A DNA stretch of 19,290 nt from JABMRP01 sp964444795 (GTDB lineage: Bacteria; Planctomycetota; Planctomycetia; Pirellulales; Thermoguttaceae): contig CAYUIQ010000174.1 in the NCBI GenBank assembly GCA_964444795.1, positions 1 to 19,290 on the forward strand. Direction: 5' to 3'. A program made the translations under genes and the position numbers. Numbering within the stretch: the stretch's first letter is position 1; every line of letters begins with the position of its first letter. Shown in pieces: positions 1-7,466 of the stretch. The notes under the pieces are model-generated. The model worked only from the letters and a program-made list of their open reading frames with translations. It made no database searches and had not been told where the DNA came from.

Positions 1-276
1 GTCAGCCAGGCCTTCGTGGATACCGTGGCCGGGGAAGTCGCGGCGACCAGCAGTGAGGTCGATCTCCGCTATCATGCCTTGCAGCACTGCTTGCGGAAAC
101 TCACCGAGCGACATCGCAACCTCCTTCGGCGTTGTTACTCGGGCGCGGATACTCTCAAAGCGATCGCCGAGCAGACGGGGCGCAGCGTTGCCGCACTCTA
201 CAAGGCACTGTCGCGCATCCGTCACTCCCTGCACCAGTGCGTTGAGAAGAACCTGCCGGAGGAGGGTGTGGCATGA
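1..276 (+). CDS. ECF RNA polymerase sigma factor, C-terminal part (5' end outside window)
   Basis: The frame is open from the first base and ends at TGA 274-276, so only about the last 91 residues are present. They show the region-4 layout of an ECF sigma factor: a helix with LTERHRNLLRRCY, then a helix-turn-helix (LKAIAEQTGRSVAALYKALS) that would read the -35 element, then a basic RIRHSLHQCVEKNL tail. The Q-TGRS-AALYKALSRIR pattern fits the ECF group common in Planctomycetes and Verrucomicrobia. The stop overlaps the start of the next gene by ATGA. That gene encodes a membrane anti-sigma protein, so translation is probably coupled and sigma is probably held at the membrane until a signal arrives. 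Region 2 lies upstream and cannot be judged. Confidence 0.85.
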   Translation, partial: VSQAFVDTVAGEVAATSSEVDLRYHALQHCLRKLTERHRNLLRRCYSGADTLKAIAEQTGRSVAALYKALSRIRHSLHQCVEKNLPEEGVA

Positions 277-803
277 CCGAACACTCCGATAGCCGTGAAG
301 CGTTCGCCGAGCTTTACCCATTGGTCATCGCCAGTCTCACCGGCGAGATTACGCCGGCCCAAGTTGCGCGGCTCGACGAACTCGTTTGCGGCGATCCGCA
401 AGCCCGGCGGCTCTACGTGCAATTGGTCTGCGAGTCGGTCAACCTCCGGACCTGGGCAGCGTCGGCCCGGGACACAACATCGGACGGCGCAACAGCGCCG
501 GCCTTCGTCGCCCGGCCGCGGCGACGATTGACGACCGTGCGGTGGGTGTCGATGGCGGCGGTTGCGTCGCTGCTGGCCGGCCTGCTGGTGGGGTGGGTCT
601 TCCTTGGTTCGACCGAGCACGAATCTCCCCTGTTGTCGAATCAAGAGTTGGAACTGGAAACCAAGGCCGTCGTAGCGGAGGCCCGGTCCGTGCTGAACCT
701 TCTCGATGAACTCGAGCGAGAAAACGACACCATCGTGCGGCTCCTGGGCGAGGATGCCGGCGCCGAGCCGGAAGAGACCAACGAAGAAAAGGAACCGGCA
801 TGA
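273..803 (+). CDS. Single-pass membrane anti-sigma factor (FecR-type N-terminus, short periplasmic part)
   Basis: The 176-aa product begins inside the stop of the sigma gene (ATGA, 273-276). Residues 10-62 form a helical cytoplasmic domain (ELYPLVIASLTGEIT, then RLDELVCGDPQARRLYVQL) typical of planctomycete FecR-like anti-sigma proteins, where it binds the ECF sigma factor. A basic stretch (RPRRRL) leads into one membrane helix at about 91-111. The remaining 65 residues outside are acidic and helical, ending EEPEETNEEKEPA-like. The family usually carries a FecR beta domain, often with a LamG-type domain, after the membrane helix. Neither is present here, so the sensing part is reduced or is supplied by the next gene, which overlaps by ATGA at 800-803. 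Role is inferred from position and domain pattern. Confidence 0.75.
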   Translation: MTEHSDSREAFAELYPLVIASLTGEITPAQVARLDELVCGDPQARRLYVQLVCESVNLRTWAASARDTTSDGATAPAFVARPRRRLTTVRWVSMAAVASLLAGLLVGWVFLGSTEHESPLLSNQELELETKAVVAEARSVLNLLDELERENDTIVRLLGEDAGAEPEETNEEKEPA

Positions 804-1540
804 TCGCAAGACGTGTCATCCTGCTGTTTGTCGGCGTGGTGATGACCGCCGCGGGGGCGGCCGGTGCGGAGCCACGACTCCACGGCATGCCCGAGGGGCT
901 TCAGGGAATGCCGCCGAAAGCCACGAAAGCGGCCGTGGAAATCCAAAACCTTGTCGACAGGCAGCGAGGGCTGATCGAGAAAGCACGTCAGGCGAAAACC
1001 CCCGAAGAGAGAGAAGACGTGTTTCGGGCCGTCGCGGGCAACGTCCAGGCGATTGCCCGAGAACGAGTCGTGGTCTTGGAGGAGTACGACCAGCGGGCGA
1101 GGGCACGGGTTGAGTGGGCCCGGAAACATGCGTCGGAAGTCCGCGTTTCCGACCTGACCGGGGCCATGCGGGAACTTGCCAAGCAGGGGCCCCGTTCCCC
1201 GTTTGCCGGTGAGCCGAATACCGGCGAGCTGAACGCTCCCGGGAGTGCCGACGACTCCCCCCGTGCCAAACTTCCCGAGAAGGTGCTCGACGCGCGGAGC
1301 CGGTTGAAGCAGACCCTCGGGCGCCTCGAATCTCTCGTCCAGGACTGCAAACAGGCCCGCACCGACGCGCAGCGGAAGAAGATCAAGGAGGAGATCCATG
1401 AGCATCTGAAGACCATCGAGGAAGCACGGATCGACATACTCGAAGCCATCTTGGAAACATCCGAGCAGCGGCTCGGCGAGGCGAAGAGACGGGCGCGGGC
1501 TGCCGGCGCCCCCGCATCGGCCTCGGAATCGCGGAACTAG
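800..1540 (+). CDS. Exported helical protein of the sigma/anti-sigma operon, function unknown
   Basis: 246 aa. The ATG overlaps the anti-sigma stop (ATGA at 800-803) and a purine-rich GAAAAGGAA lies just upstream. Residues 1-23 are a signal peptide (basic start, hydrophobic VILLFVGVVM core, AGA cleavage region). The rest is charged and strongly helical, with coiled-coil character at about 35-115 and 155-235 and a Pro/Gly-rich linker between. No cysteines for a metal site or catalytic motif stand out apart from one Cys near residue 190. Tight coupling with the sigma and anti-sigma genes suggests a periplasmic partner of the anti-sigma tail or a co-regulated envelope-stress protein, but that is inference. 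I do not recognise the family. Confidence 0.7.
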   Translation: MIARRVILLFVGVVMTAAGAAGAEPRLHGMPEGLQGMPPKATKAAVEIQNLVDRQRGLIEKARQAKTPEEREDVFRAVAGNVQAIARERVVVLEEYDQRARARVEWARKHASEVRVSDLTGAMRELAKQGPRSPFAGEPNTGELNAPGSADDSPRAKLPEKVLDARSRLKQTLGRLESLVQDCKQARTDAQRKKIKEEIHEHLKTIEEARIDILEAILETSEQRLGEAKRRARAAGAPASASESRN

Positions 1541-1618
1541 ATCCTCAACGGGAGAAACGGCCATGCTTGGTAGACACGTCCGCGGCAACCCATCAACCTT
1601 TGACCAGAAGGAATCACC

Positions 1619-2386
1619 ATGTTCAAGAGAAGTCTAGCCATTGTTGCATTGATCGGTGCTCTCGTCGGTGCTCTGCCGGGAAATGCCCCGGCCGAAGAGA
1701 AGGCAAAGGCCGACAAGCCGGACAAGACCGACAAGGCGGAGTCGAAGGCACCTACCCTGGATGAACTCAAGACGATCATCCAGCCGATGCTTGAAGCCCT
1801 TGATCTTACTGCCGAGCAGAAGGGCAAGGCAAACGGCGTCATGACCACCGACGCATGGGAAGCCACGCTCAAGGCCTTCGATAAGAAGCGTGGCCGGGAG
1901 GTCTTTCGTTCCGCGCACAAAACGGTTCCCGAAGTCATGCCGACCGTTATGATGCCGCGGATGATGGCCTACAACATGCAGAAGACCATGAAGGAGCGTA
2001 TGGCCAAGAAGGCCGGTCCTCCGACGCCGCAGGAGATCGCGGCAATCCGCACGGCGACCCAGAAACGCATGCGCGCCAAGTTTGCCCCGTCGATTATGGG
2101 CAATGTCGAGGAATTGACGGCCCAGCGCGTGAAGGAGTTGCTGCTGGACAAGAAGGTCCTGGTGCGTGCCCTTGCCGAGCACGTTTCGGAGGCGGCACTT
2201 ACGGACGAACTGGCGGAGAAGTTCGGCAAGGCGCTCACTAACGCCGGATACCCGGCCGAGCTGATCCGCGGTTCCGACCCGATTCTCGATAAACGAGTCC
2301 ACAAAATGCTGGAGGCACTGGCCGACGAAGTGATTGCCGAGTTGAAGGAAGCGGACAGTGCCGGCGAGAAGGATGCGCGGGAGTAG
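1619..2386 (+). CDS. Exported helical protein, function unknown
   Basis: 255 aa, with an AGAAGGA ribosome site 6 bases before the ATG. Residues 1-25 are a signal peptide (MFKRSLAIVALIGALVG... ending APA). A Lys/Asp/Ala-rich low-complexity linker follows (about 26-45). The mature part is all-helical. It contains LDLTAEQKGKANGVM, which loosely recalls the LT-EQ motif of Spy/CpxP-type periplasmic chaperones, and a Met-rich stretch (VMPTVMMPRMMAYNMQ) at about 107-122. It lies 78 bp after the previous gene on the same strand, so it may belong to the sigma-factor operon or to its regulon. The Met cluster might bind metal or be a helical packing surface; I cannot tell which. No family recognised. 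Confidence 0.7.
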   Translation: MFKRSLAIVALIGALVGALPGNAPAEEKAKADKPDKTDKAESKAPTLDELKTIIQPMLEALDLTAEQKGKANGVMTTDAWEATLKAFDKKRGREVFRSAHKTVPEVMPTVMMPRMMAYNMQKTMKERMAKKAGPPTPQEIAAIRTATQKRMRAKFAPSIMGNVEELTAQRVKELLLDKKVLVRALAEHVSEAALTDELAEKFGKALTNAGYPAELIRGSDPILDKRVHKMLEALADEVIAELKEADSAGEKDARE

Positions 2387-2474
2387 CTCCGTATAGTGGC
2401 CATCTCGCGGAGAGACGTATGTGGGCGGAGCCCAGAAAGCCGCCCGCCGATTCTTCCCACAACACCGTGGTACT

Positions 2475-2480
2475 GGAGGA
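2475..2480 (+). promoter_or_regulatory. Ribosome binding site setting the start at 2488
   Basis: GGAGGA lies 7 bases before ATG 2488. An in-frame ATG at 2419 would add 23 residues in front of a clean signal peptide and has no comparable site, so 2488 is preferred. Confidence 0.65.
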
Positions 2481-2487
2481 CTCCAAA

Positions 2488-4056
2488 ATGACTCGATCTT
2501 CGTTTCGCCGTCTCGTGCTCGTCTGTGTTATGTTCTCTCTCCCCGGCGTCGCGCCGGCAGCCGAACCGGTTGATGCGGTCAACGTGCTGGCCGACGCGCG
2601 AGTCGAGGAACCGCTGCGGGCGATTGCCGCGGAATTCCAGCGACGGGTGGAATCGCGGATCGCGCTCCGATTCCTGGAGGTCGCCGAAGTGACCAAGCTT
2701 GTCGCGGCCGGCACCACCGACGCCGATCTGGTGCTCTGTATCCGGGCGAAACCCGACGACGAGTGCCCCGTGGCCGAACTGCCCGGTGCCCGGAAGGTCG
2801 CCTGGAAACATCCGGGCGGTCAGCCGGTTTGGGCGGCCGCCATCGGAAAGACTCCGCAAGCGGCCGACTTCCTGCGATTTGTCGGCGGGCCCACCGGTCA
2901 CCGGCTCTGGTCGGAGTCGAAGGCCGGTTTCACGATCACCTCGGGCAAGACACACGCCGAAGCGTTCGACTGGGTTGTCGAGAATCGGGTGAAACACACC
3001 TACCCCCTGACGGCCATGCGGATGCTCCGCGAACTGGGCGGCATCCGTGGCGGGGTCTGCATCGACATCGGCTGCGGGACCGGCAATCTCGACGTCGAAC
3101 TGGCCAAGCGGTCCGACTTCACGATCATCGGTCTGGACATCGACCCCGATATGAAACCGTTGTTCGAGAAGCGGGTACGCGAGGCCGACCTGGAGAAACG
3201 GCTCCGCTTCGTCACCGGCGACGCGCAGAAGTTGCCCTTTGACGACGATTATGCCGACGTGATCGTCAGCCGCGGCACACTGACCTTTATCCCCGATATC
3301 GGCAAATGCCTCCGGGAGGTCGATCGCGTGCTCAAACCGACCGGCGTGGCCTTTCTCGGCGGACGTTATCTTTACACGCCACACGCCTACAAAATATCGA
3401 ACGAGAAGCTGAAGCAAATCGTCGCTGACTCGGGCGTCGCGGGAGCCAAGATGGTCGAGCAGCGCGGCCAATGGGTGAAGATCGTCGGTCCCCAGGCTCC
3501 CGAGGCGGCGCGACAGTTTCAAGGCGGCCCGCACATGTTGGCCAACCGCGTCATTGCCGACTACGCCATTGCCGAGGGCGATGCCTTGCTGATCTGCCCC
3601 AACGACGGAGGCAGTTCGCAGGCGCTTCAACAAGGGTTCCTGGAGATGACCGACCTGGCGATCACGGCCCTGTATCCGTCGGAGAAACTCGTCGGCGAGG
3701 CGAAGGTACGGATCGCCGAAGCGAAACTCGATGGGCGCATCACCTGCCGCGTGGGCACGCTGGAGACGCTGACGGTGGGGGATGCTTCCTTCGACCTGAT
3801 CGTTGGTGCGGGGCCCATGTTGATCTGGGGAGAGCGCCAGAAGAAGATGCGCGAGATTCATCGCGTGTTGCGCGACGGAGGGGTGGCCCTGGTTGGCGGC
3901 CGGTATCTTTACATGCCCGAGTTTCGAAAGGTTTCCAGCGAAACGCTGCGCAAGGATGCCGAGGCCACCGGCATCCGTTCGATCCGCGTCATCGACGACA
4001 TGGGCCAGTGGGTCGAGATTCGCAAGGGCATCAAAGACCGGGGGACGGCCGACTGA
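2488..4056 (+). CDS. Exported fusion: short ModA-like binding domain plus two tandem methyltransferase-like domains
   Basis: 522 aa. Residues 1-25 are a signal peptide (FRRLVLVCVMFSL, cleavage near APAA/EP). Residues about 30-155 resemble a shortened periplasmic molybdate/substrate-binding (ModA) domain: VNVLADARVEEPLRAIAAEF, then DADLVLCI, then AADFLRFVGGPTGHRLW. Residues about 165-320 are a class I SAM-dependent methyltransferase with motif I DIGCGTGN (193-200), the acidic end of strand 2 (GLDIDPD, 215-221), and GDAQKLPFDDDYADVIVS. Residues about 345-510 repeat this fold, but motif I is degenerate (CPNDGGSSQ, 370-378). Both halves end alike (GGRYLY at 291-296 and 470-475, then GQWV-I), showing an internal duplication. 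A SAM enzyme behind a signal peptide is odd, because SAM is cytoplasmic. Substrate unknown. Confidence 0.75.
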   Translation: MTRSSFRRLVLVCVMFSLPGVAPAAEPVDAVNVLADARVEEPLRAIAAEFQRRVESRIALRFLEVAEVTKLVAAGTTDADLVLCIRAKPDDECPVAELPGARKVAWKHPGGQPVWAAAIGKTPQAADFLRFVGGPTGHRLWSESKAGFTITSGKTHAEAFDWVVENRVKHTYPLTAMRMLRELGGIRGGVCIDIGCGTGNLDVELAKRSDFTIIGLDIDPDMKPLFEKRVREADLEKRLRFVTGDAQKLPFDDDYADVIVSRGTLTFIPDIGKCLREVDRVLKPTGVAFLGGRYLYTPHAYKISNEKLKQIVADSGVAGAKMVEQRGQWVKIVGPQAPEAARQFQGGPHMLANRVIADYAIAEGDALLICPNDGGSSQALQQGFLEMTDLAITALYPSEKLVGEAKVRIAEAKLDGRITCRVGTLETLTVGDASFDLIVGAGPMLIWGERQKKMREIHRVLRDGGVALVGGRYLYMPEFRKVSSETLRKDAEATGIRSIRVIDDMGQWVEIRKGIKDRGTAD

Positions 4057-4071
4057 CGGCCTGATAGCAGT

Positions 4072-4115
4072 CATCTCGCTCCGCTACAAAAGGCCACATC
4101 TTGTGGAGCGAGATG
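4072..4115. terminator. Inverted repeat between convergent genes, possible two-way terminator
   Basis: A perfect 11-base inverted repeat (4072-4082 with 4105-4115, CATCTCGCTCC / GGAGCGAGATG) surrounds a 22-base loop in which a further 4 bp can pair. It sits between the ends of the methyltransferase gene and nadB, which converge. There is no clear T tract, so it could equally be a dispersed palindrome. A second, 8-base repeat (4126-4133 with 4169-4176) follows it and touches the nadB stop. Confidence 0.35.
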
Positions 4116-4175
4116 GCTACTTTACGCGACGCTTTTGGGAAGTTGTTTCTTTGCGTGTCCTCGAAACGAGCGTCG

Positions 4176-5795
4176 CTACACTCCGGCCGGATCGCGGCGA
4201 AACGTGATGTGGTGATTCCAGCGTGAATCGTCGCTACGGGGGAAGTCGGTGCGAACGTGGACGCCGCGGGTTTCGGTGCGCACAGCGGCGGCCTCGATCA
4301 TGAACCGAGCGATCAGCAGCATGTTCTGCAATTCCCAGCCCTTGGGGTCGGCAAATTGGCAATCCAGCACGTAGCGACACCAATGGTTGATGTTCTGGCT
4401 GGCCTCGGCCAGGCCCTCCCCGTCGCGACGAACGCCGGCCAGCCGCCAGGTCAAACTCTTCAGCGAGTTGCGAATATCGTCCAGGTCCAACGGCTGACCG
4501 TTGACGACCGACGTGGGGCGGTTCTCCAGTGGCAGGGCGTGAAAATCGTCGACGATCTCGTCCGCGTCGCGCGATACGCACTGGCCGGCGATCGTGCCGC
4601 AGACCAGCGCTTCCAGCAGACTGTTGGAAGCCAGCCGGTTTGCCCCATGCAGACCCGAGGAACTTACCTCGCCGGCGGCGAACAACCCGGGTACCGACGT
4701 GCGGCCTTCGGTGTCGACGGTCACTCCGCCGATCATGTAGTGGGCGCCGGGGCGCACGGGAATGCGGTCGCGAGTGATGTCCAACTCGAACTTGGCGCAG
4801 AAGGCGGCGATGCCCGGGAAACGGCTCCGCACGCGCTGCGGGTCGAGGTGCGTCAGATCCAGATAGACGTTGGGATGACGCGTCTTCTCCATCTGCGTGA
4901 CGATGGCACGGCTGACGATGTCGCGGGGCGCCAGTTCGGCGCGCTGGTCGTACTCGGGCATGAAGCGGTTGCCGGTCCGGTCGACCAGATAGGCTCCTTC
5001 GCCGCGCATCGCCTCGGTGATCAGGTTCCGGCTGCTGCCGGCGATGTACAATACGGTAGGGTGAAACTGCATGAACTCCATGTCGCGCAGTTCGGCCCCG
5101 GCACGATAGGCGATGGCCATGCCGTCGCCGGTGGCGACCGATGGGTTTGTGGTTTCGCGGTAGATCTGCCCGCTCCCCCCGGTGCAGAGGACCGTTTGCT
5201 TGGCCCACACGGCCGTCTTGCCGTGCCGGCCGTTCCAAACCAACGCGCCCCGGCACGCGCCCTCGTGCGTGAGCAGATCGATGGTAAACGTCTCGGACCA
5301 AATCTGGACGTTCGGCCGATTGCCCGTCCGGGCGATCACCGCCCGCATGATCTCCTTGCCCGTGGCATCGCCCAGGGCGTGGGCGACCCGATTGCAGCTA
5401 TGGGCCCCTTCGCGGGCCAGCGCCAGCCGATCGTCGACCCGATCGAAATCCGTTCCCCAGGAAATCAACCGTTCGATCTCTTCGGGGGCCCCGCGAATGA
5501 CTCGCTCGGCCACCTTCCGATCGACGAGCGATCCGCCGGCGTCCAGCGTATCGTCGACGTGCTGCTCGAACGAGTCGTCCGGCGACAGCACGGCGGCCAC
5601 GCCCCCCTGGGCTTGGTAGCTGTTGGACTGATCGAGCCGGCCCTTGCAGATCACCAGCACCGACAATCCCGGATCGACCTCCAACGCCGTGCGAAGCCCC
5701 GCCAACCCTCCGCCGACGATCAATACGTCGGTGAAGAAATGGGGAACCCGCTTGGGATGAAACGGCACCAGATATCGGGGCGAAGTCTCGGACAT
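4176..5795 (-). CDS. nadB: L-aspartate oxidase NadB
   Basis: 539 aa, the usual length for the family. It oxidises L-aspartate to iminoaspartate using FAD, the first step of de novo NAD synthesis in the cytoplasm; quinolinate synthase NadA uses the product. The sequence shows the FAD dinucleotide fold (DVLIVGGGLAGLRTALE, residues 23-39), the NSYQAQGGVAAV segment (58-69) of the succinate dehydrogenase/aspartate oxidase family, EFMQFHPTVLY, TEAMRGEGAYLVD, LAPRDIVSRAI, and the second FAD-contacting part (AHYMIGGV, then VPGLFAAGEV, then GLHGANRLASNSLLEALV). The helical C-terminal domain is present. No nadA or nadC is seen nearby. It lies downstream of two membrane-protein genes on the same strand, 163 bp after the nearer, with a large palindrome between. 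No strong Shine-Dalgarno site is visible. Confidence 0.95.
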   Translation of the reverse strand: MSETSPRYLVPFHPKRVPHFFTDVLIVGGGLAGLRTALEVDPGLSVLVICKGRLDQSNSYQAQGGVAAVLSPDDSFEQHVDDTLDAGGSLVDRKVAERVIRGAPEEIERLISWGTDFDRVDDRLALAREGAHSCNRVAHALGDATGKEIMRAVIARTGNRPNVQIWSETFTIDLLTHEGACRGALVWNGRHGKTAVWAKQTVLCTGGSGQIYRETTNPSVATGDGMAIAYRAGAELRDMEFMQFHPTVLYIAGSSRNLITEAMRGEGAYLVDRTGNRFMPEYDQRAELAPRDIVSRAIVTQMEKTRHPNVYLDLTHLDPQRVRSRFPGIAAFCAKFELDITRDRIPVRPGAHYMIGGVTVDTEGRTSVPGLFAAGEVSSSGLHGANRLASNSLLEALVCGTIAGQCVSRDADEIVDDFHALPLENRPTSVVNGQPLDLDDIRNSLKSLTWRLAGVRRDGEGLAEASQNINHWCRYVLDCQFADPKGWELQNMLLIARFMIEAAAVRTETRGVHVRTDFPRSDDSRWNHHITFRRDPAGV

Positions 5796-5888
5796 GATTC
5801 AGCCGGTGAGGTCAGAGGGCGATGGTCATGCCCCATTGTACCCCCCCAACCGTCCCGCGACCACGGGTGCATGAGAAGACTCGTGGTG

Positions 5889-5951
5889 GTAGCTGCGTTC
5901 GCCAGAACGTGGGCATGCCCGTTTTTCCCACGCTCTGGCGAGCGTAGCTAC
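5889..5951. repeat. Large intergenic palindrome (25-base arms)
   Basis: Arms 5889-5913 and 5927-5951 are complementary at 22 of 25 positions. As plus-strand RNA, two of the three exceptions are G-U pairs. The arms centre on CGCCAGA / TCTGGCG and end in GTAGCT / AGCTAC. It sits in the 163-bp gap between nadB and the zinc-ribbon gene. There is no long T run on the exit side, so a dispersed REP-like palindrome is at least as likely as a terminator. Confidence 0.6.
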
Positions 5952-5958
5952 GGGGGCT

Positions 5959-6864
5959 CTACTCGCCGCTGAGGCCGAAGTCGTGATTCAGCGCGCCGAA
6001 TTCGGCGGTGACGTCGTGGGCTTTGGGTGACCAAAAGTATTTCTGGCGGCCTAAGAGTAATGCCGGCGTGGAGAACACTTTGCCGATCGAGTTCAGTTCG
6101 ATTTCGTCCGCTTCGCTTCCGCTGCCCTCGGAGGGGCGTTCGGTATTTCCCGAGATGAGCAGGAACCGGTAGGGTCCCGGTTCGGGAACACGCAGGTTGA
6201 AGACACCTGACTCGCCCACCCGAGCACACGCTCCCCCCAATTCGGCAAGCCGGCGCATTTCGCGCGAATCCTCCGCCAGCGGAGCGTCTTGCGGCCGGAA
6301 GCCGCGGGACGGGATCCGCTCCTTGGGAACCTTCCCCTCGGGCAGCGCCAGAACCACCGCCCGATGATCGCCGGAAGCGGTCGCTTCATCCTTGCGGTAG
6401 TTGATGATCCCCTGGATGAGCAGGGTCTCGGGAGGCTTCTCTTCGACTTCTTCCTGCTTCTCCACCGTCGCGTCGCCTTGGCCGATGAAATAGCCGGAAA
6501 GGAACGCACCGATGGCCACGACGGCAAAGAGTGCTCCGCGCACGTAGATCGTGTTTCGCGGGTAAAGGATCATCCCGGCCGGTGCCCGGGAGCCAAACGA
6601 ACCGCCGGGGGACGATGCGACGATCCGAGTGGACGAGTCGCGGGGGGCGATGGCCGGAGAGCCGTCGGCGACGATGTTTGGCGAACCGCCCTGGACGGGG
6701 GAGGCGGGTCCCAGGGATTTCATCGCCTCGGACGCCGCCGCCGCTTCTTCGTTGGGGACGACCTGGACTGCTCCGCAGTGTGGGCAGTTGATCTCACTGC
6801 CCGCCTTCCGGCTGGCAATGCCCAACGGTCGATCACATTGGTTGCACGAGAATCGAATGGCCAT
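5959..6864 (-). CDS. Zinc-ribbon single-pass membrane protein, function unknown
   Basis: 301 aa. The N-terminus holds a zinc ribbon with C7-x2-C10 and C27-x2-C30. A disordered Ser/Pro/Gly-rich linker follows (about 38-100), then one membrane helix at about 108-127 (VRGALFAVVAIGAFLSGYF). After an acidic EKQEEVEEKPPE segment, residues about 147-240 look like a beta-sandwich of the carboxypeptidase-regulatory type (LLIQGIINYRKDE, then GVFNLRVPEPGPYRFLLIS), a frequent exported module in Planctomycetes. The zinc ribbon would be cytoplasmic and the sandwich outside. Its cysteine spacing is identical to that of the PrsW-family protein at 13138-14562. It follows a small membrane-protein gene by 56 bp and precedes nadB; an operon is possible. 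No family function known to me. Confidence 0.75.
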   Translation of the reverse strand: MAIRFSCNQCDRPLGIASRKAGSEINCPHCGAVQVVPNEEAAAASEAMKSLGPASPVQGGSPNIVADGSPAIAPRDSSTRIVASSPGGSFGSRAPAGMILYPRNTIYVRGALFAVVAIGAFLSGYFIGQGDATVEKQEEVEEKPPETLLIQGIINYRKDEATASGDHRAVVLALPEGKVPKERIPSRGFRPQDAPLAEDSREMRRLAELGGACARVGESGVFNLRVPEPGPYRFLLISGNTERPSEGSGSEADEIELNSIGKVFSTPALLLGRQKYFWSPKAHDVTAEFGALNHDFGLSGE

Positions 6865-6920
6865 CGCCGCCGCTGCCGTCGTTTAGGAAGGCGAAAAACG
6901 ACCGATCTGCCGGGACATCG

Positions 6921-7175
6921 TCAATCGGGCCCCTCGGACGGATCGTCGTGGGAAATCGCGTGGATACCCTGGACCAGAACCAGGCACACCAGGTCCACCA
7001 CCCAGAGAACACCACACCCCAAGGCAATATAGCGTAGCACCGCGCTGCCGACGAGGTCGTCCATCGCGGCAAGCAAAACGGCCAACGCCAACAGCAGAAA
7101 CGCCACCAGCGCCAGAACAACGGCACCGCCGATCAGGGCAAGCAGAACGAGTCGAAGAATGGGCCTTGGATTCAT
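6921..7175 (-). CDS. Small integral membrane protein, function unknown
   Basis: 84 aa with an AGGAAGA ribosome site 5 bases before the ATG. Residues about 7-36 are very hydrophobic (LVLLALIGGAVVLALVAFLLLALAV-like) and residues about 45-70 form a second membrane helix (YIALGCGVLWVVDLVCLVLV). The tail is short and acidic. It is the first gene of the leftward group running to nadB. A perfect TTGACA lies 46 bp upstream on the same strand. Nothing identifies a function; the good ribosome site and the strongly membrane-like composition argue that it is real. Confidence 0.6.
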   Translation of the reverse strand: MNPRPILRLVLLALIGGAVVLALVAFLLLALAVLLAAMDDLVGSAVLRYIALGCGVLWVVDLVCLVLVQGIHAISHDDPSEGPD

Positions 7176-7197
7176 AATAGTCTTCCTAGATACGCTA

Positions 7198-7226
7198 GTT
7201 TTGCATTAGCCCAGGGCAGGTGTCAA
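7198..7226 (-). promoter_or_regulatory. Possible promoter for the leftward small membrane-protein gene
   Basis: On the minus strand a perfect TTGACA (complement of 7221-7226) lies upstream of the 84-aa gene, but the hexamer 17 bases on is a poor -10 match. The -35 is suggestive; the promoter as a whole is weak. Confidence 0.25.
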
Positions 7227-7280
7227 TGGTTCGGATGGTGAGGCCCCCCGTTGGACTATGCAGAATGCGTCATTTTGGGC

Positions 7281-7347
7281 GTCATGGGTGGCTTGCGCGC
7301 CCTTGCCGAATCCCCCCCAAAGCGAGGGAGGGCAAGCCGCCCATGGC
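7281..7347. repeat. Intergenic inverted repeat between divergent genes
   Basis: 7284-7296 and 7332-7344 are complementary at 12 of 13 positions (ATGGGTGGCTTGC / GCAAGCCGCCCAT), with pairing that continues imperfectly outward and inward. It lies in the 291-bp gap between the small membrane-protein gene (minus) and the hydrolase gene (plus). Otherwise I see nothing clear in that gap. Confidence 0.5.
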
Positions 7348-7466
7348 ACTCATTTCAACAGCAGCCCACCCAATGTGGCGGGTCGAGGCTGCGCCCTTGC
7401 TTGACTTGCGGGTGAGAGAGGGCAGAATGAACCGAAGGGGCAACGCGCGCCACCGGCGGATCACCC

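Noticed and set aside
1969..4074. A 701-codon open frame on the minus strand across the methyltransferase gene
   Set aside because: It lies antisense to a gene with clear signal peptide and methyltransferase motifs, spans the gap into the previous gene, and reads as a low-information Arg/His/Gly-rich product. It is a GC-composition shadow.
4257..5972. A 571-codon open frame on the plus strand opposite nadB
   Set aside because: nadB is unmistakable on the minus strand; the plus frame has no recognisable domain and no ribosome site.
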